A DNA stretch of 64,000 nucleotides from Stackebrandtia nassauensis DSM 44728 (GCF_000024545.1 NC_013947.1:3968001-4032000); one strand, 5' to 3'. Positions 35,024-43,170 are shown, numbered from the stretch's first letter. The notes: generated by a model from the sequence alone, not told the origin. Numbers and translations are program-made.

Positions 35024-35560
35024 TCAGCGTTCGGGGCCGCCGCGCAGGTCCGCCGGACGCGGGGCGGGTCCCTCCATGTCGATCAGGACCTCGCGCAGCA
35101 GGTCGGCGAGCTGGCGGGCGGTTTCGTCGGGCAGTGGACGTGTCAGCCGCCCCTGCGCCTTGGTGACGGCGTCGATGAGCGTGTCGGCCACCGGGACGCC
35201 AGCGTCGGTGAGCCGCACCCAGGTGCTGCGGGCGTCGGCGGGGTCGGACTCCCGGGTCACCAGTCCGGCGGTGCGCAGCCGGGTCACGATGTTGCTGAGC
35301 CCGCCGGTCGTGACGATGAGCGCGCGCGACAGGGCCGCGGGTTTGAGGCGGTAGGGGGCTCCGGCGGCGCGCAGGTTCGCCAGCACCGCGTACTCGATCC
35401 GGGTGAAGCCGTGGTCGGCGAGGACCGACTCGGTGGCGGCGCCGAACAGCTCGGCCAGCCGGGCGACGCGTTTGCCCAGTTCGAACGGCAGCCCGGCCGC
35501 CTCGGGTATTTCGGCTCGCCAGGTGGCGAGCATGTCGTCGACCCTGTCCCGCTGCGTCAT
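35024..35560 (-). CDS. MarR-family regulator
   Basis: 178 residues from ATG 35560. The winged helix-turn-helix is visible in TRIEYAVLANLRAAG, KPAALSRALIVTTGGLSNIV and the wing RESDPADARSTWVRLTDAG. MarR proteins bind palindromes as dimers and usually repress a neighbouring gene in response to small aromatic ligands. It is divergent from an amidohydrolase gene, and overlapping palindromes lie between the two starts (35587-35605). The longer frame that begins at 35857 is antisense to the amidohydrolase and is rejected. Confidence 0.9.
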   Translation of the reverse strand: MTQRDRVDDMLATWRAEIPEAAGLPFELGKRVARLAELFGAATESVLADHGFTRIEYAVLANLRAAGAPYRLKPAALSRALIVTTGGLSNIVTRLRTAGLVTRESDPADARSTWVRLTDAGVPVADTLIDAVTKAQGRLTRPLPDETARQLADLLREVLIDMEGPAPRPADLRGGPER

Positions 35561-35586
35561 GTGGGTAGCATAACGACCATGCAGAT

Positions 35587-35605
35587 AGCTTTTTGAAAAG
35601 CTTTT
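35587..35605. promoter_or_regulatory. Overlapping palindromes, probable MarR operator
   Basis: AGCTTTTTGAAAAGCT (35587-35602) has 7-bp palindromic arms, and AAAAGCTTTT (35596-35605) is a perfect 10-bp palindrome overlapping it. They fall in the AT-rich 61-bp gap between the divergent MarR and amidohydrolase genes. Autoregulation and repression of the amidohydrolase are inferred. Confidence 0.6.
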
Positions 35606-35621
35606 TAGTATGCTTTTCGCT

Positions 35622-36881
35622 ATGACACTTGTTCTGATCCGCAACGCCCACCTGATCGACACCGTGCCCACCGTGCGGGTACTGCGCGAGACCGACCTGC
35701 TCATTGACGGCGACAGCATCCGCGAGGTCGGCCGCGGCCTGTCGGCCCCCGGCGCCACCGTCATCGACGCGGCCGGGCGCATCGTGCTGCCCGGCCTGAT
35801 CGACACCCACCGCCACACCTGGCAGACCGCGCTGCGCGGCATGCTGCGGGTCGGCACACTCGGGGACTATCTCGCCCGGTTCCTGCAGGACCTCGGTCCC
35901 CGGTACACGCCCGAGGACGTCCACATCGGCAACCTCGCCGGAGCCGTCGACGCGCTCGACGCGGGCATCACCACGCTGCTGGACTGGTCGCACATCCAGA
36001 ACTCCCCCGAGCACACCGACGCGGCTGTCGCGGGACTGCGGGAATCGGGGATCCGGGGCGTCTTCGCCCACAGCTTCGGCCTGCCGCTCAAGCCCGGACC
36101 GCATTCGCCCGACGCCCGACGGGTGCGCGAGACCCATTTCGCCAGCTCCGATGGGCTGCTGGACATGGCCTTGGGGATCGCCGGCCCGCAGTTCGGCGAC
36201 CCCGACATCGCCGCCGACGACATCCGCCTCGCCCGCGAGCTCGGCTGCCGGGTGACCGTCCACATTCACAGCTCGGCCGGAGTGGAGACGCTGGACGAGC
36301 TCGGCATGCTCGGTCCCGACCTCACCTTCGTGCACGCCAACGGCCTCGACGCGGCCGCCATGCGCCGCCTCGCCGACACCGGCGCGGCCGTGTCGGTGTC
36401 CCCGCAGGTGGAGGCGCAGCTGGGCATGGGCGCCCCGCTCATCGCGCCGCTGCTGGCGCTGGGGGTGCCCACCAGTCTCAGCGTCGACACGGTGACCAGC
36501 GCCGCCGGTGACCTGTTCACCCAGATGCGGCTGGCGCTGAGCTTCGCCCGGCTCGCCGATCCGGCGGTGTCGGCCGCCGACATCCTGCGCATGGCCACCG
36601 TGGACGGGGCGCGCGCCCTCGGACTCGACGACCGGATCGGGTCGCTGCGGGTCGGTTCGCGCGCCGACCTGGTGATGCTCGGCGACCGGCTCCCGGTGCA
36701 CGACCCCGTCGGCACGGTGGTCGCCGAGGCCGAACGCGGCGACGTGGACACCGTCCTGGTCGACGGCCGGGTGGTGAAACGCGGCGGCCAGCTCACCGCC
36801 GTCGACACCGCGGGCATCGCGGAACGGCTGGCCGCCTCGGCCGAGCGGCTGCTGGGCCGCCCGGGCGACGAGACGGAATAG
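35622..36881 (+). CDS. Amidohydrolase (chlorohydrolase/cytosine deaminase-like)
   Basis: 419 residues from ATG 35622; an in-frame ATG at 35610 is also possible and neither has a ribosome-binding site. The metal-binding HxH is H63/H65 in LIDTHRHTW. Further metal and catalytic residues lie in VTVHIHSSAG, TFVHANGLD and SLSVDTVTS, as in the TrzN/AtzA/guanine deaminase group. It would hydrolyse a C-N or related bond in a heterocyclic substrate; the substrate is unknown. It is divergent from a MarR regulator and probably controlled by it, which fits a xenobiotic or purine-like inducer. Confidence 0.85.
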   Translation: MTLVLIRNAHLIDTVPTVRVLRETDLLIDGDSIREVGRGLSAPGATVIDAAGRIVLPGLIDTHRHTWQTALRGMLRVGTLGDYLARFLQDLGPRYTPEDVHIGNLAGAVDALDAGITTLLDWSHIQNSPEHTDAAVAGLRESGIRGVFAHSFGLPLKPGPHSPDARRVRETHFASSDGLLDMALGIAGPQFGDPDIAADDIRLARELGCRVTVHIHSSAGVETLDELGMLGPDLTFVHANGLDAAAMRRLADTGAAVSVSPQVEAQLGMGAPLIAPLLALGVPTSLSVDTVTSAAGDLFTQMRLALSFARLADPAVSAADILRMATVDGARALGLDDRIGSLRVGSRADLVMLGDRLPVHDPVGTVVAEAERGDVDTVLVDGRVVKRGGQLTAVDTAGIAERLAASAERLLGRPGDETE

Positions 36882-36902
36882 CGGTCGAGCCCCGGAGCGC
36901 TA

Positions 36903-37850
36903 CTAGGCGAAGGCATCGACCCCGGTCAGCTTGACCGACAGTTCCCACAGTCGGCGGGCCTGGTCGGGGTCGATCGCGTAGCCGCGCACGCCCGGCGGTT
37001 CGGTCTCGGCGATGGGCGCGATGTCGCAGTCCTCGCAGTAGACGCCGCCGCTGCCATCCAGCAGCGGCGAGGTCGCGGCCCATACCTGGGTCGCGGCGCC
37101 CTGCTGCGGGGTCTTGAACAGGCCCGGCACCGGATCCCCGTCGGCGGTCAGCCAGCCCATCGCGGTCTGCTCCTGCCGGGACAGGTGCCGCTGCAACGGA
37201 GTGATGATGCCGCCGGGATGCAGCGAGAACGCCCGCACCCCAGCCGAAGCGGCCAGCGCGTCCAGGTGCACGGCGAACAGGATGTTGGCGGTCTTGGACT
37301 GCCCGTAGGCCTCCCACTTGTCGTAGCCGGTGGTGAAGTGGACGTCGTCCCAGCGCATCGCGGAACGCCAGTGGCCCGCCGAGGACACCGCCACGACCCG
37401 GGCGCCGGGGGCGATCCTCGGCCACAGCCGGTTCACCAGGGCGAAGTGCCCCAGGTGGTTGACGCCGAACTGGGCCTCCCAGCCGGGGCCGACGCGGGAC
37501 TCCGGGCAGGCCATGATCCCGGCGTTGTTGATGAGGATGTCGATGGCACGGCCGGTGCCGTCGAACCACTCGGCGAAGTCGCGGACGCTGTCCAGGTCGG
37601 ACAGGTCGAGCGCGGCGACCTCGACGCCGTCGATGCCGTCGAGGGCCGCGCGCGCGACGTCGGGGCGGCGGGCGGGAACCAGGACCCGCGCCCCGGCGGC
37701 CGTCAACGCCCGAGTGGTCTCCAGGCCCAGGCCGGAGTAGCCGCCGGTGACAATGGCGAACGTGCCGGTCAGGTCGATGTCGGCCAGGACGTCTTCGGCG
37801 GTGGAGTCGGCCCCGAAACCCGAGCCGAGCTTGAGCTGTGGTGTCGTCAT
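36903..37850 (-). CDS. Short-chain dehydrogenase (retinol dehydrogenase-like)
   Basis: 315 residues from ATG 37850. Cofactor motif TGGYSGLG (~35-42), NNAG (~105), catalytic Ser in VVAVSSAGHWRS and YGQSK (YxxxK) are present, and the extended length with the C-terminal SLHPGGIITPLQRHL segment fits the RDH/WWOX-like group. Substrate unknown. A MerR-type promoter at 37858-37888 places the transcript start at or next to the ATG, so the mRNA may be leaderless. It converges on the amidohydrolase with a 21-nt gap. Confidence 0.9.
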   Translation of the reverse strand: MTTPQLKLGSGFGADSTAEDVLADIDLTGTFAIVTGGYSGLGLETTRALTAAGARVLVPARRPDVARAALDGIDGVEVAALDLSDLDSVRDFAEWFDGTGRAIDILINNAGIMACPESRVGPGWEAQFGVNHLGHFALVNRLWPRIAPGARVVAVSSAGHWRSAMRWDDVHFTTGYDKWEAYGQSKTANILFAVHLDALAASAGVRAFSLHPGGIITPLQRHLSRQEQTAMGWLTADGDPVPGLFKTPQQGAATQVWAATSPLLDGSGGVYCEDCDIAPIAETEPPGVRGYAIDPDQARRLWELSVKLTGVDAFA

Positions 37851-37857
37851 GCCCCGG

Positions 37858-37888
37858 ATGCTATGGCCTGGAGTGCTCTCTAAGGCAA
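37858..37888 (-). promoter_or_regulatory. MerR-type promoter of the SDR gene
   Basis: On the minus strand TTGCCT (-35, 37888-37883) and TAGCAT (-10, 37863-37858) are separated by 19 bp containing the dyad CCTTAGAG-AG-CACTCCAGG. The element matches the promoter at 28489-28519 almost base for base (TTTGCCTTnGAGnGCACTCn, then AnGCCATA in common). The -10 ends 7 nt before the ATG. Confidence 0.65.
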
Positions 37889-37889
37889 A

Positions 37890-38798
37890 TCAGCCGTTGC
37901 AGGCCAGCAGCGAGTCGATCAGTCCCGGCTCGACGCTGCCCGCGAAGTCCATGACCACCGCCCCGAACTTCGGGTGCCGGTCGACGGCCGCGTCCACGTG
38001 CTCCTTGGTCACCGGGTTGATGTCCTCGGCGTAGTTGCGCGGATTCGGGATCGTCTCGCCGGTGGTGGTGCTGGTGTAGTTGACGTACAGCTTCGTGCCG
38101 GTGTCGGCCTCGGCGGCGTCGAGGTGGTCGCGGACCAGGTCCCACTTCTCGTGGACCGGGGCCTCCCATTCGTTCTGGTACGACAGCAGGTCGCCATTGG
38201 AGGCCGGGATGCCGCCGATGTGGTCCTGGTTGGCGATCAGGACCATCTTGCCGCGCACTTCGCCGATGCCGGGGAGGCGGTTGTCGCGGTACAGCAGCGA
38301 GTCGAAGCCCTCGTCGCGCATGTAGCGGTCGTTGAAGACGGCCGCCCACTCCTCGGCGGGCGCTTCGCTGTACTCCTGCTGGACGGACATGATGACCGTC
38401 TCGGAGGGATTCGCCTCCAGGAACGTGCGGGTCTCGGACAGGACGTCGGTGAAGTTCATCTCCTGATAAATCGGTCCATGGTGGATCGTGAAGGCGCCTT
38501 CGTAGAGGCGGCAACGGATGTCGATGAATCGGATGCCGAGGTTGAGCTGGTCGAGCAGCCCGATGTCCTGGCATTTGGCGGTGTCGAAGGGGCCGCCGAT
38601 GATGGCGCAGGTGTCGTGGGTTCCGGGGATGGTCATATCGTCCAGTGTGGTGCCGTCGGGGACGGCGGACATCCAGTCCAGGCCACCCCGAACGGTATCG
38701 GCCCGGGCGGTCGCGACGCCGACGAGTGCGGCGCCACCGGCTAGTGCGGCTGTGGTCAGAAATGTTCTGCGGCGCAAGGACATAACGACACGGTACAT
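37890..38798 (-). CDS. Secreted PI-PLC X-domain phosphodiesterase (Tat substrate)
   Basis: 302 residues from ATG 38798; ATG 38783 is an alternative. A twin-arginine signal is clear (MSLRRRTFLTTAALAGGAAL, ending near ARADT), so the enzyme is exported folded. Catalytic histidines of the PI-PLC X domain are H61 in IPGTHDTC and H106/H107 in TIHHGPIY. The conserved GIRFIDIRCRLYEG segment with Asp/Arg follows family expectation. It should cleave phosphatidylinositol-type lipids or glycosylphosphatidylinositol anchors outside the cell. A TATCTA element at 38810-38805 sits 7 nt before ATG 38798, which suggests a leaderless transcript. Confidence 0.9.
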   Translation of the reverse strand: MYRVVMSLRRRTFLTTAALAGGAALVGVATARADTVRGGLDWMSAVPDGTTLDDMTIPGTHDTCAIIGGPFDTAKCQDIGLLDQLNLGIRFIDIRCRLYEGAFTIHHGPIYQEMNFTDVLSETRTFLEANPSETVIMSVQQEYSEAPAEEWAAVFNDRYMRDEGFDSLLYRDNRLPGIGEVRGKMVLIANQDHIGGIPASNGDLLSYQNEWEAPVHEKWDLVRDHLDAAEADTGTKLYVNYTSTTTGETIPNPRNYAEDINPVTKEHVDAAVDRHPKFGAVVMDFAGSVEPGLIDSLLACNG

Positions 38799-38914
38799 AC
38801 TGAATAGATAGTTATCAATAGTCCCGGAGCGACCGGGTCGTCCACGCGCCCTGTCGTTTCGTAGGGGAATCCTTCGCCTGCGTGGACGTATGGGCGATGG
38901 CGTATCGTACGCGC

Positions 38915-40000
38915 ATGACGATCACCGCAGTGACCGCCGCAATCGTGAGTGCCGACCTGCATACGCCGTTCGTCACGGCGGTGCGGTCGACGTCCACGGT
39001 TGACACCGTCGTTGTGACCGTCACCGATGAGGCGGGCAACACCGGACGCGGCGAGGGGCCGCAGACCTGGAGGATCACCGGTGAGTCCCTGGCGAGCGTG
39101 ACCGCCTGTGTCGAGGGCCCGCTGCGGCAGGTGCTCGTGGGCCGCGATCCCGACGACCTCAACGCGATCCTCGACGAGGTGGACACCGCCGTGGTCGGCA
39201 ACAACGTCGCCAAGGCCGCCGTGGACGTGGCACTGCACGACCTGGCCGCGCAGCGGCTGGGAGTGCCGCTGGCGCGGCTGCTGGGCGGGGCGTCACTGTC
39301 GGTGGCCACCGACGTCACCCTGGCCGCCGGCGACGTCCCGCAGCTGGTCGCCGCGGCCGAGAAGCGCGTCGCCGAGGGATTTTCAACGCTGAAAGTCAAG
39401 CTGGGCACCGATCCGGCCGGGGACCTGGAACGGCTGGCGGCCGTGCGCGAGGCCGTCGGCACCGGCATCGGCATCCGGGTGGACGCCAACCAGGGCTGGA
39501 GCGCCAAGCAGGCGGTACGCATCATCCGGGGCATGGAGGACGAGGGACTGGGCATCGAGCTGGTCGAACAGCCGACCCCGGCGCGGGACCTGGCGGGGTT
39601 GGCGTTCGTGACCTCGCGGGTGGACACCACCATCATGGCCGACGAGGCCGTGGCGACCCTGTCCGATCTGCACCGGATGATCCAGCTGGGGGCCGCCGAC
39701 GCCGTCAACGTCAAGCTGACCAAGTGCGGCGGGCTGCGTTCGGGCCGGGTCATGCTCGAAACGGCGAGGCAGGCCGGAATCGGCACCATGGTCGGTTCCA
39801 TGATGGAGGGGCGGCTCGGGGTCGCCGCCGTCGCCAGCCTCGCCGCCGCCTGCGGCACCACCGCTATCGCCGACCTGGACGCCGCCTGGTGGCTGGCCGG
39901 TTCCGACCCGGCACTGTCCTACCAGGATGGTTCGGTTCGGCTGCCGGACTGTCCGGGCCTGTCCGCCATCACTTTCGGCGGCGACGCCGGTCCGGGGTAA
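38915..40000 (+). CDS. Dipeptide epimerase (L-Ala-D/L-Glu epimerase type, enolase superfamily)
   Basis: 361 residues from ATG 38915; earlier in-frame starts at 38882 and 38897 lack support. The enolase-superfamily residues are present: KVK acid/base pair in FSTLKVKLG, metal ligands D in VDANQGW, E in ELVEQP and D in MADEAV, and the opposite-face Lys in NVKLTKCGGL. This pattern matches muropeptide L-Ala-D/L-Glu epimerases such as B. subtilis YkfB. It is followed 67 nt later by an NlpC/P60 protein like YkfC, so the pair probably recycles murein peptides. TATCGT at 38903-38908 lies 6 nt before the ATG, again suggesting a leaderless mRNA. Confidence 0.85.
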   Translation: MTITAVTAAIVSADLHTPFVTAVRSTSTVDTVVVTVTDEAGNTGRGEGPQTWRITGESLASVTACVEGPLRQVLVGRDPDDLNAILDEVDTAVVGNNVAKAAVDVALHDLAAQRLGVPLARLLGGASLSVATDVTLAAGDVPQLVAAAEKRVAEGFSTLKVKLGTDPAGDLERLAAVREAVGTGIGIRVDANQGWSAKQAVRIIRGMEDEGLGIELVEQPTPARDLAGLAFVTSRVDTTIMADEAVATLSDLHRMIQLGAADAVNVKLTKCGGLRSGRVMLETARQAGIGTMVGSMMEGRLGVAAVASLAAACGTTAIADLDAAWWLAGSDPALSYQDGSVRLPDCPGLSAITFGGDAGPG

Positions 40001-40067
40001 CCCGGTTCCGCCAACGCCGTCACATCCACCGCATCCATACGACCCTTACCTTCCGGGGAGGACACAC

Positions 40068-41012
40068 TTGACCGTCGAAGTGGGAAACCGAGCCCTCGTC
40101 GCCGTCTCGTCCGCGACTTTGTGGACTTCGGCCGACGCGGCACAGGACACCGATCGCATCGCCCTTGGCACTCCGGCGGGAGTGCGCGAATGGGTGGCGT
40201 CGATGTCGCGCGAACAACGAGTCGACGGCCTCGTCGACCGCAGCCTCACCCAGGTGTTCATGGGTGACGAGGTCATCGTCGAGGAGATCGACGACGGCTG
40301 GGCCAAGGTCATCGTCGTCGACCAGCCCACCAGCCTCGACAAACGCGGCTACCCGGGCTGGCTGCCGACCCGGCAGCTGACCACCGTCGCCGGGACCGGG
40401 CAGGGCAGACCGTTCATCGTGTCGGCCACGGCCACCTCGATCCGCGACGAACCCGCCGGTGAGGTGCTCATCCCCGGGGTCTCGGTGGGCACCAGACTCG
40501 CGCTGTTCGACGAGGAGCCGTACCGGGGCTGGTCACGAGTCGTGCTGCCCGGACCGCAGCCGCCCGGCTGGGTGCGGCTGCACGACGTCTCCGAGGCGCC
40601 CTCAGGGCCCGCCGCGGCGGCGTCGGGACGCGTCGACGTCATCTCGGTGGCCTCGCAGCTGCTGGACATCCCGTACGTGTGGGGCGGAGTCAGCGCCTAC
40701 GGCATCGACTGCTCGGGGCTGGTGTACCTGGCGTACCGGCAACTGGGGCACGGGCTGCCCCGCGACGCCCACGACCAGGCCGAGGCCACCGAACGCATCG
40801 ACAACGACGACGCCAAACCCGGTGACCTGTACTTCTTCGCCCACCCGGGCAAGACCATCCACCACGTCGGCATCGCCACCAAACCCACCGAGGACGGCGA
40901 GCCGACCATGATCCACGCCGCCGGGAACTACGGCAAGATCGTGCACGAGACGCTGCCCGCCGACCGGCTGCGCACCCTCGTGGGCACCCACCGGGTGTTC
41001 ACCGACGACTAG
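40068..41012 (+). CDS. NlpC/P60 endopeptidase with SH3-like domains (YkfC-like)
   Basis: 314 residues from TTG 40068; the start is set by GGGGAGGA at 40055-40062, the strongest ribosome-binding site in the area. Two SH3b-like segments (~1-100 and ~105-180) precede an NlpC/P60 domain with catalytic Cys in YGIDCSGLVYLAYRQ, His in IHHVGIATK and the third polar residue in MIHAAGNYG. There is no signal peptide, so it is cytoplasmic, as is B. subtilis YkfC, a gamma-D-glutamyl-L-diamino acid endopeptidase. Together with the upstream epimerase it points to murein-peptide degradation inside the cell. Confidence 0.85.
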   Translation: MTVEVGNRALVAVSSATLWTSADAAQDTDRIALGTPAGVREWVASMSREQRVDGLVDRSLTQVFMGDEVIVEEIDDGWAKVIVVDQPTSLDKRGYPGWLPTRQLTTVAGTGQGRPFIVSATATSIRDEPAGEVLIPGVSVGTRLALFDEEPYRGWSRVVLPGPQPPGWVRLHDVSEAPSGPAAAASGRVDVISVASQLLDIPYVWGGVSAYGIDCSGLVYLAYRQLGHGLPRDAHDQAEATERIDNDDAKPGDLYFFAHPGKTIHHVGIATKPTEDGEPTMIHAAGNYGKIVHETLPADRLRTLVGTHRVFTDD

Positions 41013-42208
41013 CGCGTCACGCCGACGACGAAAGGCCCCGGGCGTTCGCCCGGGGCCTTCACGTTCAGTGGTTTCGATAACCGCAGGTGGTGCACGGTGG
41101 CGGGGTGCGCCTTACCGCCGCCGGGGTGGGAAGTCCCCTCCTTCGGGTGTGCTTCCCCAGAGCCCGGTTCCACCTGCCCCTGCGCGGTCTCGGAGCCGCC
41201 TTCGGTCTCGGACCCGGCTTCGGGCTTGCCGGGAGCGGGCAGTTCCTTGCCACGGCTGGCGATCAGGCTGGCGACGGTCGCCACGACCAGGATGCCGACG
41301 ATGACGCCCAGCGACACCCAGGTGTTGATGTCGGGGATGCCCGGCACCGGCTTACCGCCGTTGATGAACGGCACGTCGTTGTCGTGCAGGGCGTGGAACA
41401 CCAGCTTCACGCCGATGAAGCCCAGGATCGCGGCCAGACCGTAGTTGAGGTACACCAGCCGTTGCAGCAGGCCGCCCAACAGGAAGTACAGCTGCCGCAG
41501 ACCCATCAACGCGAACACGTTGACGGTGAAGACCAGGAACGCTTCCTTGGTGAGGCCGAAGGTCGCCGGGATCGAGTCGACCGCGAACAGCAGGTCGGCG
41601 GAACCGATGGCGACCATGACGATCAGCATCGGCGTCGCGACGCGGCGGCCGTTGACCTTGGTGGTGATCTTGGCGCCGTCGTAGTCCTTGGACACCGGCA
41701 CGACGCGCCGGGTCCAGCGGATGACGGCGTTCTCGTAGTTCTCGTCGTCGTTGTCGTCACCGCGCAACAGTTGGATCGCGGTGAAGATCAGGAACGCGCC
41801 GAAGATGAAGAAGACCCACACGAACTGGTTGACGAGTCCGGCGCCGATGCCGATGAACACGGCTCGCAGGATCAGCGCCATGATGATGCCGATCATCAGC
41901 ACCTTCTGCTGATACTTACGCGGCACCGCGAAGCTCGACATGATCAGGATGAACACGAACAGGTTGTCCACCGACATGCTGTACTCGGTGATCCAGCCCG
42001 CGAAGAACTCACCCCCGTAACGGGGTTCGCTGAACAACCAGACTCCGGCGCCGAAGGCGGCGGCCAGTCCGAGGTAGAAAGCCACCCACAGGGTCGCTTC
42101 CTTTGTCGACGGTTCATGGGGTCGCCTGCCGATGATGGCGAGGTCGACGGTGAGAATGACCAGAACACCGACAATCGTCAGCGCCCACACCCAAAACGGG
42201 ACAGTCAC
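41009..42208 (-). CDS. TerC family integral membrane protein
   Basis: 399 residues from GTG 42208. Nine or so membrane helices are interrupted by the family signatures YSMSVDNLFVFILIM and SADLLFAVDSIPAT, whose Asp residues probably bind metal. TerC/Alx proteins are linked to manganese export and tellurite resistance. The C-terminal ~85 residues are a hydrophilic Gly/Pro/Glu-rich tail. The gene stop overlaps the stop of the convergent NlpC gene. Expression is probably governed by the yybP-ykoY-type riboswitch immediately upstream, whose 3' part can pair with the GGAAGG ribosome-binding site. Confidence 0.92.
   Translation of the reverse strand: MTVPFWVWALTIVGVLVILTVDLAIIGRRPHEPSTKEATLWVAFYLGLAAAFGAGVWLFSEPRYGGEFFAGWITEYSMSVDNLFVFILIMSSFAVPRKYQQKVLMIGIIMALILRAVFIGIGAGLVNQFVWVFFIFGAFLIFTAIQLLRGDDNDDENYENAVIRWTRRVVPVSKDYDGAKITTKVNGRRVATPMLIVMVAIGSADLLFAVDSIPATFGLTKEAFLVFTVNVFALMGLRQLYFLLGGLLQRLVYLNYGLAAILGFIGVKLVFHALHDNDVPFINGGKPVPGIPDINTWVSLGVIVGILVVATVASLIASRGKELPAPGKPEAGSETEGGSETAQGQVEPGSGEAHPKEGTSHPGGGKAHPATVHHLRLSKPLNVKAPGERPGPFVVGVTR
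41032..41059 (+). terminator. Terminator hairpin of the epimerase/NlpC unit
   Basis: AAGGCCCCGGGCG (41032-41044) and CGCCCGGGGCCTT (41047-41059) form a perfect 13-bp stem. It lies 20 nt beyond the NlpC stop but inside the 3' end of the convergent terC coding sequence, so it encodes part of the TerC tail on the other strand. Confidence 0.75.
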
Positions 42209-42215
42209 AGTTAGT

Positions 42216-42390
42216 ACCTTCCGGATAACACTATTCTTGGTGAAACCGGAAGGTCTCTCCCGTCGCAGGGCAGGCAGCCGATGCTGCCTCTCCCGGGACG
42301 ACCGATACGGCCGGGCGAACCTCGGGACTCACTGTCCGGGCTCGCCGTGCTGACGACCGCATCGTTTTGTGGGGATACTCCCCTTCCGTC
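42216..42390 (-). promoter_or_regulatory. yybP-ykoY-type manganese riboswitch with ribosome-site occlusion
   Basis: The terC leader (minus strand) contains the yybP-ykoY hallmarks in order: GGAAGGGGAGTATCCCC near 42386-42370, a central GC-rich three-way region, and GACGGGAGAGACCTTCC at the 3' side. CCGGAAGGT next to terC (42216-42224, minus strand) is the exact complement of ACCTTCCGG in the aptamer end (42246-42254). Since that segment holds the GGAAGG ribosome-binding site, pairing would block translation. Association of this riboswitch class with TerC/manganese genes is well known; the switch here is inferred. Confidence 0.72.
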
Positions 42391-42532
42391 GTACGGCTTC
42401 ATTGTGCCCTATCGCATCCACGCTTGTCAGTAGGCTGGGTAACAGTTCATATGACAGGTTCCGGACTGGAACCACACCTGCGACATACCCGAACGAACCG
42501 TGATTCACTCCTTACCGTCGATAGGAGCAGGC

Positions 42533-43030
42533 GTGTGCAGTGACGATGCCGCCACCTCCAGCCCCCAGCTCAGTGCCGACGATTGCCTGTTCTTCGTCGA
42601 CCGAGCACTCGACCAGATGGTGGCGATTGTCACCGAACTGGGCGATACCACCGCGAACCGGTCCCCCGACCTGCCCGGGGCCAACAGCCCCTACCAGCTG
42701 CTCACCCACTGCCTGGGCGTGTGCGAGTACTGGGGCGGCGCCATGATCGCCGGACGCGTCGTCGAACGCGACCGCGCCGCCGAGTTCACCGCCGAGGGCC
42801 CGGTAGAACCGCTGGCCCAACGGGTCCAGGCGGCCAAGGCGCAGTTCCGGCGCGACTTGGCCAGCCTGCGCGCCACGGCCCCCACCGCGGCGGCTCTGCC
42901 GAAGCACTGGAACCCGACCAAGGCCGAACGCACCTTCACCCAGGGCGAAGCGCTGGTCCACGTCGTCGAGGAACTGTGCCAACACCTGGGCCACCTCGAG
43001 ATCACCCGAGACATCCTGCGCGCCAACTGA
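42533..43030 (+). CDS. DinB/DUF664-like metal-binding protein
   Basis: 165 residues from GTG 42533, chosen because AGGAG lies about 6 nt upstream; a longer frame begins at 42500. The four-helix DinB fold is suggested by LFFVDRALDQMVAIVTELGD, LLTHCLGVCEYWGGAMIAGR and the C-terminal QGEALVHVVEELCQHLGHLE. The His residues in LTHCLG and CQHLGH are the usual metal ligands. Actinobacterial relatives include mycothiol-dependent transferases and isomerases, so a thiol-dependent role is possible. It stands alone between terC and uvrB. Confidence 0.75.
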   Translation: MCSDDAATSSPQLSADDCLFFVDRALDQMVAIVTELGDTTANRSPDLPGANSPYQLLTHCLGVCEYWGGAMIAGRVVERDRAAEFTAEGPVEPLAQRVQAAKAQFRRDLASLRATAPTAAALPKHWNPTKAERTFTQGEALVHVVEELCQHLGHLEITRDILRAN

Positions 43031-43170
43031 TCGCCGCTCGCGAGCACGCTGTTCAGCTGGCGCGCATGGCTAAAGCAGCCGCGACGCCCGCGCGCGCAGC
43101 TGACGCGCGGCCCCTGGAGCCGCTTTGCCAACGCGCGCAGCCGAACCGATGCCCGTCAGCCCACCCGCGC

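Noticed and set aside
34545-36701. Long minus-strand frame spanning the receptor, MarR and amidohydrolase genes
   Set aside because: It crosses three real genes on both strands and lacks any domain or ribosome-binding site.
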